From a virus, in IMG/VR virus record IMGVR_UViG_3300008110_003766, positions 1 to 20,264 of that record: 20,264 nucleotides of DNA. One strand, 5' to 3'. The notes beneath the pieces are model-generated. The model was not told where the DNA came from and made no database searches. It saw nothing but the letters and a program-made list of their open reading frames with translations. This document shows, in pieces, positions 1-5,876 of this stretch; position 1 is the stretch's first letter; each line of letters starts with the position of its first letter. The position numbers and the translations under genes were made by a program.

Positions 1-344
1 TGGTCGCCTGCGCCAAAGTCATCTGTGCCTAGTGCAATATCTGCACTTTGTGGATGCAGCTCGTTATAGATTTTTAGATGCTGCCAGTGGAAGCCTTCTT
101 GTTCGTAACCAATATCCTTAACTGTGTTACGCACAATGTCTGCAATCACACTCTTGTCAATTTCTTTGGTGCTCTTATACTCACCAGCTAGTGTTACCAT
201 GTTAGTGGTGACTAGTGTTTCTACTGCGGCACGGTGAGCTGGATTCTTATCCAGAATATATGTAGCAACAGCATCACTGATTAAATCAGCAACCTTGTCA
301 GCATGTCCTTCACTTACGCTTTCACTTGTAAAAAGATACCCCAT
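1..344 (-). CDS. metK: S-adenosylmethionine synthetase (MetK), N-terminal part; runs off the left edge
   Basis: Reading leftward from an ATG at 344, the frame is open to the window edge and gives about 114 residues of methionine adenosyltransferase. This enzyme makes S-adenosylmethionine from methionine and ATP in the cytoplasm. Near the N-terminus is [16 protein letters not shown], the family signature around the ATP/methionine site. It is followed by [10 protein letters not shown] (bacterial enzymes typically read CETxVxTGMV) and, at the window edge, GAGDQ of the GAGDQG motif. Cellular enzymes have HPDK where this has HADK, and TGM where this has TNM, so the protein is a divergent phage version. 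The start shares one base with the apt stop (TAATG), which suggests translational coupling. Completeness and activity cannot be judged because the C-terminal two thirds lie outside the window. Confidence 0.93.
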   Translation of the reverse strand, partial: MGYLFTSESVSEGHADKVADLISDAVATYILDKNPAHRAAVETLVTTNMVTLAGEYKSTKEIDKSVIADIVRNTVKDIGYEQEGFHWQHLKIYNELHPQSADIALGTDDFGAGD

Positions 345-901
345 TATTCATCCTTGTTATATGTAATGACGCTAAATGTTTTAACGCCCTGTTCTGTTAG
401 TTTAACTGTGCCGCCTAGAAATATTAGATCAATAACTGAAGCATAACATACTTCGATCGGATGCACATTAAACTTCTTAAGCAACTCAACAATAGCTAAT
501 GCTGTTCCGCCTGTGGCGTTCACATCGTCAACAATTAATACATTGCTCACTTCACCAAGCGGAGCATTTTCTTTCATATGCAGACTCGTGTTAGCATACT
601 CATACTCAAAGTCATATCCAATTGTGGGCGGTGGCAGCTTGCCTGGCTTGCGAACCAGGTGTAACGGGACACCCAAATTAAGTGCTACTGGGCCGCCCCA
701 AATAAACCCCCTAGCATCGGCTGCTACTACATCAGTGATATAATTAGCCCTAGCAAACGCTGTAATAGCGTCTACAGTGGCTTTAAATGCAGCAGGCTTA
801 TACAGCAAGCTAGTAACATCTTTGTACTGTACACCCGCTACAGGAAAGTCTGGAATAGGGGTAATTTCATGCTTGAGGTTATAAGGATCTGTATCTTGCA
901 T
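344..901 (-). CDS. apt: Adenine phosphoribosyltransferase (type I PRTase)
   Basis: This 185-aa protein should convert adenine plus PRPP to AMP and pyrophosphate (purine salvage, cytoplasm). Residues 11-30 match the Apt N-terminus (ITPIPDFP...GVQYKDVT). [14 protein letters not shown] at about 61-74 is the substrate-side motif, [10 protein letters not shown] at 81-90 is typical of bacterial Apt, and [13 protein letters not shown] at 121-133 is the PRPP-binding motif with two adjacent aspartates. Length is close to the usual 170-185 aa. The start at 901 shares one base with the stop of the upstream 166-aa gene (TAATG), and its own stop overlaps metK in the same way, so the three genes are probably coupled. 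The pairing with metK suggests adenine recycling into the ATP and SAM pools. Family assignment is firm; exact base specificity is inferred. Confidence 0.92.
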   Translation of the reverse strand: MQDTDPYNLKHEITPIPDFPVAGVQYKDVTSLLYKPAAFKATVDAITAFARANYITDVVAADARGFIWGGPVALNLGVPLHLVRKPGKLPPPTIGYDFEYEYANTSLHMKENAPLGEVSNVLIVDDVNATGGTALAIVELLKKFNVHPIEVCYASVIDLIFLGGTVKLTEQGVKTFSVITYNKDE

Positions 902-1401
902 TAGCCCACTAAGTCCCCAACTTGTAGATCACAAACCTTGTTAAGCTCTTTAACAAACAATGCACATAGCGGCTTACCCTTATTTTCCAATGGTACTGCT
1001 AGTACATGCCCATTCTTTAACTTTGGAAAGTACCATTTAACATCTTGAAATATGTTTGTAATAGAAATATCGTAACTGGTTAAAGAGTTGCTTACCATTG
1101 GATTTAATGCTAGACAACGAAATCCTCGATTATTTAAACTTGCTAAAGGAATAACTTCTACCGCAGTATAGTCCTCATCACAAATTACAATACTCCAATC
1201 CATGGGCATTTGCAAACTATGTTTGCCTATTTGTAGGCAGATAGCAGGAGCATGAAAGCTCTCTAGAAAGATCAAAGGAAGAAAGTAATAGTCGATGTAG
1301 GTTGGATCGCTTGCATCAAGTACACAATATCGAACGTCTTCAATTTCATCTGGTACAGTATCTAAATCATAGGGTTTGTTATCAACTGTTAGTATTTTCA
1401 T
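901..1401 (-). CDS. Conserved-looking phage protein of unknown function, 166 aa
   Basis: I do not assign a function. The protein is mostly short beta-prone segments, has no signal peptide or clear membrane segment, and carries no catalytic motif I recognise. The central part (WSIVICDEDYTAVEVIPLAS, then NNRGFRCLALNP) and the C-terminal part (QDVKWYFPKLKNGHVLAVPL) look like compact folded domains. A possible Shine-Dalgarno AGGAAG precedes the ATG at 1401, inside the end of the upstream 99-aa gene, which it overlaps by 20 nt. It shares one base with apt downstream. The tight packing places it in the uvsW-apt-metK operon. Codon use resembles its neighbours, so it is very likely a real gene. Confidence 0.8.
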   Translation of the reverse strand: MKILTVDNKPYDLDTVPDEIEDVRYCVLDASDPTYIDYYFLPLIFLESFHAPAICLQIGKHSLQMPMDWSIVICDEDYTAVEVIPLASLNNRGFRCLALNPMVSNSLTSYDISITNIFQDVKWYFPKLKNGHVLAVPLENKGKPLCALFVKELNKVCDLQVGDLVG

Positions 1402-1681
1402 ATTGCTTCCTAAATGTTTTGTTTAAAATGTTTGCCATGTCAGCAAACACGCTCTTACCTTGCCGTGAACTGTTTGTTACAATCTTGTTAGGACCGCGGT
1501 CCCAATTATAAGCAAATGTTAGTTTTGGGATGTAGCTACACCATTCGCTGTGTACAATGAGTGGGCTGTTCATGAACTTCATGTTCATATCACACCCACA
1601 ACCAACACAACGTCCTTCTAGTTTTAGAAAGGCTTTATCAGTGTCAGTGAGATTTGTATATTCGTCCAGTGTCATTTTCAT
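1382..1681 (-). CDS. Small Cys-rich protein, possible zinc-binding, 99 aa
   Basis: The function is unknown. At residues 25-31 the protein has CVGCGCD, and about 20 residues later HSEWC, an arrangement that could bind one metal ion (three or four cysteines plus a histidine). The C-terminal half is basic (KTFRKQY near the end) with no hydrophobic segment. Its ATG at 1681 overlaps the uvsW stop codon (ATGA), so it is probably translated by ribosomes finishing uvsW, and its end overlaps the next gene by 20 nt. A second in-frame ATG two codons downstream is possible but has no better ribosome binding site. Zinc binding is an inference from cysteine spacing only. Confidence 0.78.
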   Translation of the reverse strand: MKMTLDEYTNLTDTDKAFLKLEGRCVGCGCDMNMKFMNSPLIVHSEWCSYIPKLTFAYNWDRGPNKIVTNSSRQGKSVFADMANILNKTFRKQYENTNS

Positions 1682-3135
1682 TTGTATTCAACTTTAGTCA
1701 TTTGGTTTCTAAAGTTTTGTTCTTTATAATATGTTTTACGATGTGTTAAGTGTCTCTTACTATACTTTAAATTGCTAGTAAGGTCAACTACTTGTACATA
1801 ATCTTTATCTTCTGCTTTACGGATTCCGCGGCCGATACTTTGAATTACACGAACAAAGCTCTTGCCGGGCTCTATCATAACAAGATTGAAGATGCGAGGA
1901 ATGTTAATACCCACAGCAGCAACACCGTAGGTAGCAACAATAACCTTGTTATTCATTTCACTAACTTCAGCGTATTCCTTTTGACGATCATTTGTTTTCA
2001 TCTCGCCACTGATAAACACCCAATCTGAGTTACGCTCCATTAGCATTTCGCCTGTTTTGATACGATCAATTAGTACAAGTGTGTTACCGCCTGTGCTTAG
2101 TCCGTTGATTATTTGACTAATGTGATCTATACGAGTTGGATCTGTAAGCAACCATTTTAGTTCTTGAGCGTAACTATTAAAACCCAATTGGCCGTCCTGC
2201 AACTGAAGAATATTAATATCTAAATCAGCAAGCACACCCATATCTTGAAGTTCCTTGCTGCTTAAATTACCAACTACAGGACCAATAGCACAAACACAAC
2301 CAACTGCTTCGTATTCATCTTTGGGGATGGTACCAGTTAAACCCCAACGAATAGGTACATTACGGAACATGCCGCCTAACTGATCACGAAGCACATCAGC
2401 CTTTGCCTTGTGAACTTCGTCAACCATTACGCACACTACACCTTCTAAAAACTCGTCAATTGTGATATTAGCGGTGCCGGCTTTAGTTGCCTTTTCCAAA
2501 ATGTCAAGACTCTGCCATGTGCAAATAGTGTGAGTCTTTCCAAAGTCTTTTCTGTCGCCAAAGTATACTCCAACATCAAGTCCTAAATTGATATAGTCAC
2601 GCTCTGTTTGAACAACAAGATCCTTGTTGGGCACAATTACAATTGTTCGACCATACGGCTCACAGCGATGACTTAGAACTGCTGTGATGATGGTCTTGCC
2701 TGCGCCGGTAGCAATCTGCTGTATGCATTGTGGGGTATCAAGAAAGCGATTAATTACTTCTACTTGATAGTCTCTAAGTATAATAGGTTCGCCCGCATTT
2801 GGATGATTCTTAGGCCATGGAATGTGCTCATAGTCCAATTGATCTACAGCACTGAATTCAAAGTTCCACTTGGTACGCATATCGTTGATTTCGATATCGT
2901 AACCCTCTTCAACTACTAGAGGCAGTAGTTTATCCAAAAGATTAAAATAGGTACGGCCGCCAATATCGCAATATCTAATACAGCCGTCCCAGCGTCCTAA
3001 TTTAAACGCAGGCATATGTCTAGCATAGGGCAAGAAATACTTTACTGCATCAGATATCTTGCGACGAGTTCGCGGGTCCAGTCCCGCAAACCTAACATTA
3101 ACTTCATCGCGAATTTCTAATGTAACCTTCTGCAT
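1678..3135 (-). CDS. uvsW: UvsW-like superfamily 2 helicase (recombination and branch migration)
   Basis: This 485-aa protein is close in length to T4 UvsW (about 503 aa). In T4, UvsW unwinds R-loops and branched DNA, shuts off origin-dependent replication late in infection, and helps resolve recombination intermediates. Helicase motifs are clear: RDYQ (Q-like) at 121-124, Walker A ATGAGKT at 142-148, DEVH (motif II) at 239-242, LTGTIPK (motif III) at about 266-272, and QSIGRGIRK (motif VI) near 430. The N-terminal 110 residues match the small substrate-recognition domain region by position. The start at 3135 has no convincing Shine-Dalgarno, but a TATAAATT late-type element ends only eight bases upstream of the ATG. 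The next gene's start overlaps the stop. Order relative to uvsY (upstream) resembles T4. Confidence 0.94.
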   Translation of the reverse strand: MQKVTLEIRDEVNVRFAGLDPRTRRKISDAVKYFLPYARHMPAFKLGRWDGCIRYCDIGGRTYFNLLDKLLPLVVEEGYDIEINDMRTKWNFEFSAVDQLDYEHIPWPKNHPNAGEPIILRDYQVEVINRFLDTPQCIQQIATGAGKTIITAVLSHRCEPYGRTIVIVPNKDLVVQTERDYINLGLDVGVYFGDRKDFGKTHTICTWQSLDILEKATKAGTANITIDEFLEGVVCVMVDEVHKAKADVLRDQLGGMFRNVPIRWGLTGTIPKDEYEAVGCVCAIGPVVGNLSSKELQDMGVLADLDINILQLQDGQLGFNSYAQELKWLLTDPTRIDHISQIINGLSTGGNTLVLIDRIKTGEMLMERNSDWVFISGEMKTNDRQKEYAEVSEMNNKVIVATYGVAAVGINIPRIFNLVMIEPGKSFVRVIQSIGRGIRKAEDKDYVQVVDLTSNLKYSKRHLTHRKTYYKEQNFRNQMTKVEYK

Positions 3136-3143
3136 ACTATACT

Positions 3144-3172
3144 AATTTATACTCAGTCAATGGATTTGTCAA
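3144..3172 (-). promoter_or_regulatory. Putative promoter(s) of the uvsW-metK operon
   Basis: On the minus strand TTGACA (3167-3172) is followed after 15 bases by TATAAATT (3144-3151). The pair can be read as a sigma70-type promoter with a short spacer, or the second element alone as a T4-type late promoter (consensus TATAAATA). A late start about five bases beyond the element would give a leader of roughly three bases before the uvsW ATG. UvsW is made late in T4, which fits the late reading. Confidence 0.55.
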
Positions 3173-3187
3173 GCCCTTAAAATAGAT

Positions 3188-3220
3188 AAAAACTACCCCC
3201 CGAGTTGCCTCGGGGGGTAG
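3188..3220 (-). terminator. Strong intrinsic terminator after the AAA+ ATPase gene
   Basis: A perfect 12-bp GC-rich stem (CTACCCCCCGAG and its complement, 3193-3204 and 3209-3220) with a TTGC loop is followed on the minus strand by five T residues (3192-3188). It lies about 30 bases after the stop of the ATPase gene and before the uvsW promoter, so it insulates the uvsW operon from upstream transcription. Confidence 0.92.
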
Positions 3221-3247
3221 TGCCTTTACGCTGTGGGAGAATAACGC

Positions 3248-4255
3248 TTAGGCAAACCGCTTCATACAGGTGCTCTCTGCAAGATCCTTCCAGTTCTCAG
3301 GAGCCATCTTCTTAAGGTCTGCAACCTTAAGCACCATACGCAAACTAATCTCTCGGAGTAGACTTGCCTTCTCAACCATAAGCATGCCGTCGTTAACGAT
3401 CTGGTTAATTCGCAGGAAGCGATCGCTTACACTATCCATACCCAAGTCAATGTAGTGGCAGCGTGACATTAGGGCCTGCAAGTGATCCTGAATCTTCTTG
3501 CTACGAACATTCTCAAAGTTGACGTTCGTGATAAAGATACAACCACCCTTAAAGTCGAATCGATCCGGAATGCCCTCGCGACGCAGAGCGTTGGATTCTG
3601 CCTTCCAAGTAATGGTGCGCTTCTTGCCCGAGTCCAGTACAGCCTTGAGCATGTTCAAGCAAACTTCGTCAAACAAGATGCTGTCACAGTCGTCAAACAC
3701 AAGGATGTCGCCTTCTCGACTGTTGTTAAACAGCGTCTGGAACAAACCAATTGGGCTCATTGCGCCCTTAACAACTTCAGTGCGAGCATCCTTACCGCCA
3801 GCGAGCTTGTGCATCGCTTCGTACTCATCGAGGATTCGCTCAACACCAAAGCTCTTACCAACACCAGGAGGGCCGCTAACAATTAGACCACGCACAACAC
3901 CGTTAGCAACAGCGTCAGTCATTTGGTCTAGAATCGCAAAACGCTTGCGGATACGATCCATTGCCTCTTCAGGCGTCTCTGCTGGTGCAGCAGGTTTAGT
4001 CTTAGTAACCAGTGCAGCAACAGGTGCCGCAGAAGCAACACTCACAGGAGTGTCAGTGCCGACGTACTCTACGTCTTCAATATTTTCAATCAACACGCGG
4101 ATTGCTGCCTTATCAGTGCCGAGGATGTTTGAAGCATCAACGGTAACAAACATGCCCTTCTTGCCTACCTTCATAGGCTTAACGAGCGGAAAAACAGTAT
4201 CGTAAATTGGAGCATTACGATAGCTGCCCTGCTTAATTTTAATCAACTTCTGCAT
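3248..4255 (-). CDS. AAA+ family ATPase of unknown role
   Basis: This 335-aa protein carries GPPGVGKS (Walker A, residues 128-135), ILVFDDCDS (Walker B, about 184-192) and IFITNVN (sensor-1 region, about 239-245), all in AAA+ order. A conserved arginine follows in ALMSRCHYIDLG, a candidate arginine finger region. Residues 1-70 form a separate, probably beta-rich N-terminal domain. An Ala/Pro/Thr-rich linker at about 73-95 joins the two parts. AAA+ proteins of this kind use ATP to remodel a protein or DNA partner; the partner is not evident. A GGGAG ribosome site precedes the ATG at 4255. It has its own sigma70-type promoter upstream and a strong terminator downstream, so it is a single-gene transcription unit, probably expressed early. 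It is not the T4 clamp loader gp44 by motif context. Confidence 0.85.
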   Translation of the reverse strand: MQKLIKIKQGSYRNAPIYDTVFPLVKPMKVGKKGMFVTVDASNILGTDKAAIRVLIENIEDVEYVGTDTPVSVASAAPVAALVTKTKPAAPAETPEEAMDRIRKRFAILDQMTDAVANGVVRGLIVSGPPGVGKSFGVERILDEYEAMHKLAGGKDARTEVVKGAMSPIGLFQTLFNNSREGDILVFDDCDSILFDEVCLNMLKAVLDSGKKRTITWKAESNALRREGIPDRFDFKGGCIFITNVNFENVRSKKIQDHLQALMSRCHYIDLGMDSVSDRFLRINQIVNDGMLMVEKASLLREISLRMVLKVADLKKMAPENWKDLAESTCMKRFA

Positions 4256-4289
4256 TTAATGTCTCCCACAACATTTAACTTACATATTA

Positions 4290-4317
4290 ATAATAGCATC
4301 TTTTAGGATGCTGTCAA
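4290..4317 (-). promoter_or_regulatory. Sigma70-type promoter of the AAA+ ATPase gene
   Basis: TTGACA (4312-4317) and TATTAT (4290-4295) are separated by 16 bases on the minus strand. The spacer contains GCATC and GATGC as a small inverted repeat around CTAAAA, and resembles the spacers of the two promoters at 4507-4534 and 4766-4794. Confidence 0.8.
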
Positions 4318-4322
4318 CCAGT

Positions 4323-4481
4323 TTAGGCAAGAATTTTCAACATAACAATAAGGGCAATAATTGCGCCCCAATAGCCCAGGAATGCATCGAATCCTTTAAA
4401 TCCTGTAAGCCCTGCGAGAATGTCAAGCAAGTTGCTCAACACTACCCAAGCCCCACCAAGAATTAATACTGCTGCAAACAT
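4323..4481 (-). CDS. Small hydrophobic membrane protein, 52 aa
   Basis: The protein starts MFAAVLILGGAWVVLSN and ends in AIIALIVMLKILA. It has two hydrophobic stretches (about residues 2-25 and 36-51) separated by a short GFKGFDAF loop, so it probably spans the inner membrane twice. AAGGAA lies a suitable distance upstream of the ATG at 4481. A sigma70-type promoter is just upstream (4507-4534), and the coding region ends a few bases before the -35 box of the next promoter. I recognise no family. Its size and early-type promoter fit a phage host-takeover or membrane-modifying protein, but that is inference. Confidence 0.72.
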   Translation of the reverse strand: MFAAVLILGGAWVVLSNLLDILAGLTGFKGFDAFLGYWGAIIALIVMLKILA

Positions 4482-4506
4482 CGTTTATTCCTTACCCTAC
4501 ATTTAT

Positions 4507-4534
4507 ATAATAACATCTTTAGGGAGAGTGTCAA
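4507..4534 (-). promoter_or_regulatory. Sigma70-type promoter of the 52-aa membrane protein gene
   Basis: TTGACA (4529-4534) and TATTAT (4507-4512) lie 16 bases apart on the minus strand. The base run after the -10 box (ATAAATG) also resembles a late element, so mixed early and late use is possible. Confidence 0.78.
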
Positions 4535-4550
4535 CCATTTTTTAGGTAAT

Positions 4551-4584
4551 AAAAAAAGCCTGCTAAATCAATAACTTAGCAGGC
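4551..4584 (-). terminator. Intrinsic terminator after the 48-aa gene
   Basis: A 9-bp stem, GCCTGCTAA (4558-4566) paired with TTAGCAGGC (4576-4584), with a 9-base loop, is followed on the minus strand by seven T residues (4557-4551). It begins about ten bases after the stop of the 48-aa gene. Confidence 0.88.
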
Positions 4585-4593
4585 CTAATAAAA

Positions 4594-4740
4594 TCAATGA
4601 CTTACGTCATCTTGTCCGTAATTGTCATTTTTAGCTTCTTTTTTGCGGTCTTTGAATACCTTAGCTCTGTTAAAATTATGTGCGTTTTTAGCCACAGGAT
4701 TGCGTTTAGCAACTGTTGGTTTTTTAGGTTTTTTAGCCAT
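4594..4740 (-). CDS. Small basic protein, 48 aa
   Basis: The sequence begins MAKKPKKPTVAKRNPVAKNA and continues with a Lys/Arg-rich stretch ending YGQDDVSH. It has no hydrophobic segment, and nearly one third of the residues are Lys or Arg, so nucleic-acid binding is plausible. GAGGAA precedes the ATG at 4740 at usable spacing. The gene is framed by its own sigma70-type promoter (4766-4794) and a terminator (4551-4584), which strongly supports it as a real gene despite its length. The KRNPVAKN...DRKK pattern feels familiar from small hypothetical proteins of T4-like marine phages, but I cannot confirm that here. Confidence 0.8.
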   Translation of the reverse strand: MAKKPKKPTVAKRNPVAKNAHNFNRAKVFKDRKKEAKNDNYGQDDVSH

Positions 4741-4765
4741 AACACAATTCCTCAAAAGTATACTA

Positions 4766-4794
4766 ATACTAGCACCTTTTTAGAAAAGTGTCAA
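4766..4794 (-). promoter_or_regulatory. Sigma70-type promoter of the 48-aa gene
   Basis: TTGACA (4789-4794) and TAGTAT (4766-4771) are 17 bases apart on the minus strand. The -35 box starts two bases after the stop codon of the upstream exported-protein gene. Confidence 0.8.
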
Positions 4795-4795
4795 C

Positions 4796-5116
4796 TCAGT
4801 ATTCAGTACAACGATACTCTGTTCTACGCTCTAAAATATCGCCCCAACGGTTTTGCACAATAATTGTAAGTTCTTCGCAATGCTTTTGTGGTTCCTTAAC
4901 TACAATAATTTTGCGATTATTTTCTCGTTCTTTAGCCTTAGCATCTGAAATAATAGCACCAAGTACAATACCACCAATTAATGGTGCAACCCATTTGCCG
5001 CTACCTTTGTGATTGTGGTGATTGTGTGATCTATAATAATCATGATGTTTAGGATCTGCTAGTGCGGGTGTTGCTACTGCAAATGAAAGAACTGCTGCTA
5101 AAATATATTTGTACAT
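4796..5116 (-). CDS. Exported His-rich small protein with signal peptide, 106 aa
   Basis: The N-terminus has the classic layout of a Sec signal peptide: a short charged MYK, a hydrophobic core to about residue 17, and a likely signal peptidase I site after PALA (residue 20 or 21). A His-rich segment follows (HHDYYRSHNHHNHKGSG), then a Gly/Ala/Ile-rich hydrophobic stretch (VAPLIGGIVLGAIISDA, about 43-59) that may be a membrane segment. A mixed C-terminal domain ends RRTEYRCTEY, with two cysteines in this region. The His-rich part could bind metal. Export is unusual for a T4-type phage gene sitting beside recombination genes. Late expression is suggested by the CTAAATAA element just upstream. 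Function is unknown; an envelope or lysis-related role is possible. Confidence 0.82.
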   Translation of the reverse strand: MYKYILAAVLSFAVATPALADPKHHDYYRSHNHHNHKGSGKWVAPLIGGIVLGAIISDAKAKERENNRKIIVVKEPQKHCEELTIIVQNRWGDILERRTEYRCTEY

Positions 5117-5132
5117 AGTAATCTCCTACTAT
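5115..5132 (-). promoter_or_regulatory. Short inverted repeat enclosing the Shine-Dalgarno of the exported-protein gene
   Basis: On the minus strand ATAGTA and TACTAT form a 6-bp stem whose loop contains GGAG, and the 3' arm runs into the ATG. The stem is AT-rich and weak alone. It matters because the same layout recurs at 10056-10080 and 14078-14104. Confidence 0.5.
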
Positions 5133-5133
5133 T

Positions 5134-5141
5134 TTATTTAG
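5134..5141 (-). promoter_or_regulatory. T4-type late promoter element (CTAAATAA)
   Basis: CTAAATAA on the minus strand lies 17 bases before the ATG at 5116. A start about five or six bases downstream would fall within the 5' arm of the repeat at 5115-5132 and leave a leader of about 11 bases beginning near the Shine-Dalgarno. Confidence 0.65.
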
Positions 5142-5174
5142 TGTTTTTGTATAGATTACAACCTTAACTAAACA

Positions 5175-5636
5175 TTAACTAATTACAATATCTTCCATGC
5201 CTGCGGTACGCAATCTTGTGATGTGACCAATCTGCCACTGTTTAGTATCTAGGCCTTTCATAATACCCAAAAACTTATTACGCATCAGACTGAATTGGTT
5301 GGTCAGGTGAGTGAGAGTAATTACACTCTCCTCACCGTCCACAAACTTTTCAGCATCTCTGCTGCTTAATTGACGATTATAACTTTCTAAATATTTTCTA
5401 AATACCTTACTGCGCTCTTTGCGTAATTCAATATTTAGATGTTCTAGAATTGCTTCAATTTCTTGAAGTTGGTTAAATCGCTTTTCAGTAATGCCCGGGA
5501 GGGCAGCACTGGCTTTTTCCAGACTGCCCTTGATCCCGCACTCGTACCTGGCTTCGTCAAGCTCATTTTCAAAGTACTCAATGCAATCAACGATAACACT
5601 AAGATCTTCTACTATCTTGTTATACCAGGTACTCAT
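5175..5636 (-). CDS. uvsY: UvsY-like recombination mediator
   Basis: This 153-aa protein matches the T4-superfamily UvsY pattern. It is helical and highly charged, with YLESYNRQLSSRDAEKFVDG at about residues 83-102 and RNKFLGIMKGLDTKQWQIG near the C-terminus, followed by ITRLRTAGMED. T4 UvsY is 137 aa. UvsY binds single-stranded DNA and helps load UvsX onto DNA covered with gp32. The order gp32, uvsX, small protein, uvsY on the same strand supports the call. The ATG at 5636 follows the previous stop by three bases and has no clear Shine-Dalgarno, so translation is probably coupled to the upstream 78-aa gene. Confidence 0.93.
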   Translation of the reverse strand: MSTWYNKIVEDLSVIVDCIEYFENELDEARYECGIKGSLEKASAALPGITEKRFNQLQEIEAILEHLNIELRKERSKVFRKYLESYNRQLSSRDAEKFVDGEESVITLTHLTNQFSLMRNKFLGIMKGLDTKQWQIGHITRLRTAGMEDIVIS

Positions 5637-5639
5637 GCG

Positions 5640-5876
5640 TTAACATTCCCAGTCATCTTCATCGCCATCTTCTTCTAATAGAAGATCAAAATGGCTTACT
5701 ACTGCTGTCTTTAACACGCTGTCATATTCATTAACAAATGATTCAACATCACTGATGTCTACATTATCGTCAAATAGTCTAACAAGTGTTTCAGCAGCCT
5801 GTAGTCTTTCTTTTCTTGGGATAAAGGATTTAACCGAATCCCAAACTTCTCCTAGAAGTACTACTTCAGGACTCAT
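5640..5876 (-). CDS. Small acidic protein between uvsX and uvsY, 78 aa
   Basis: I chose the ATG at 5876 (MSPEVVLLGEVWDSV) because GGAGG lies eight bases upstream, inside the end of uvsX. An upstream TTG at 5903 in the same frame would add nine residues that lie wholly within uvsX and has no comparable signal. The protein is helical and acidic, with a C-terminus of EEDGDEDDWEC, a tail style seen in proteins that contact DNA-binding partners. It overlaps the uvsX stop by 11 bases. Its position between recombinase and mediator suggests a part in recombination or its regulation. No function is assigned. Confidence 0.8.
   Translation of the reverse strand: MSPEVVLLGEVWDSVKSFIPRKERLQAAETLVRLFDDNVDISDVESFVNEYDSVLKTAVVSHFDLLLEEDGDEDDWEC

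Noticed and set aside
3498-4205. A long open frame (235 codons) on the plus strand opposite the AAA+ ATPase gene
   Set aside because: It is wholly opposite a gene with clear ATPase motifs, its composition is Ser/Arg/Leu-rich shadow sequence, and no plus-strand promoter or ribosome site was seen.
4256-4278. A 5-bp inverted repeat (AATGT/ACATT) around the Shine-Dalgarno of the AAA+ ATPase gene
   Set aside because: The stem is too short, and the nearby promoter is of early type and upstream of both arms, so it does not fit the late-switch arrangement seen elsewhere.
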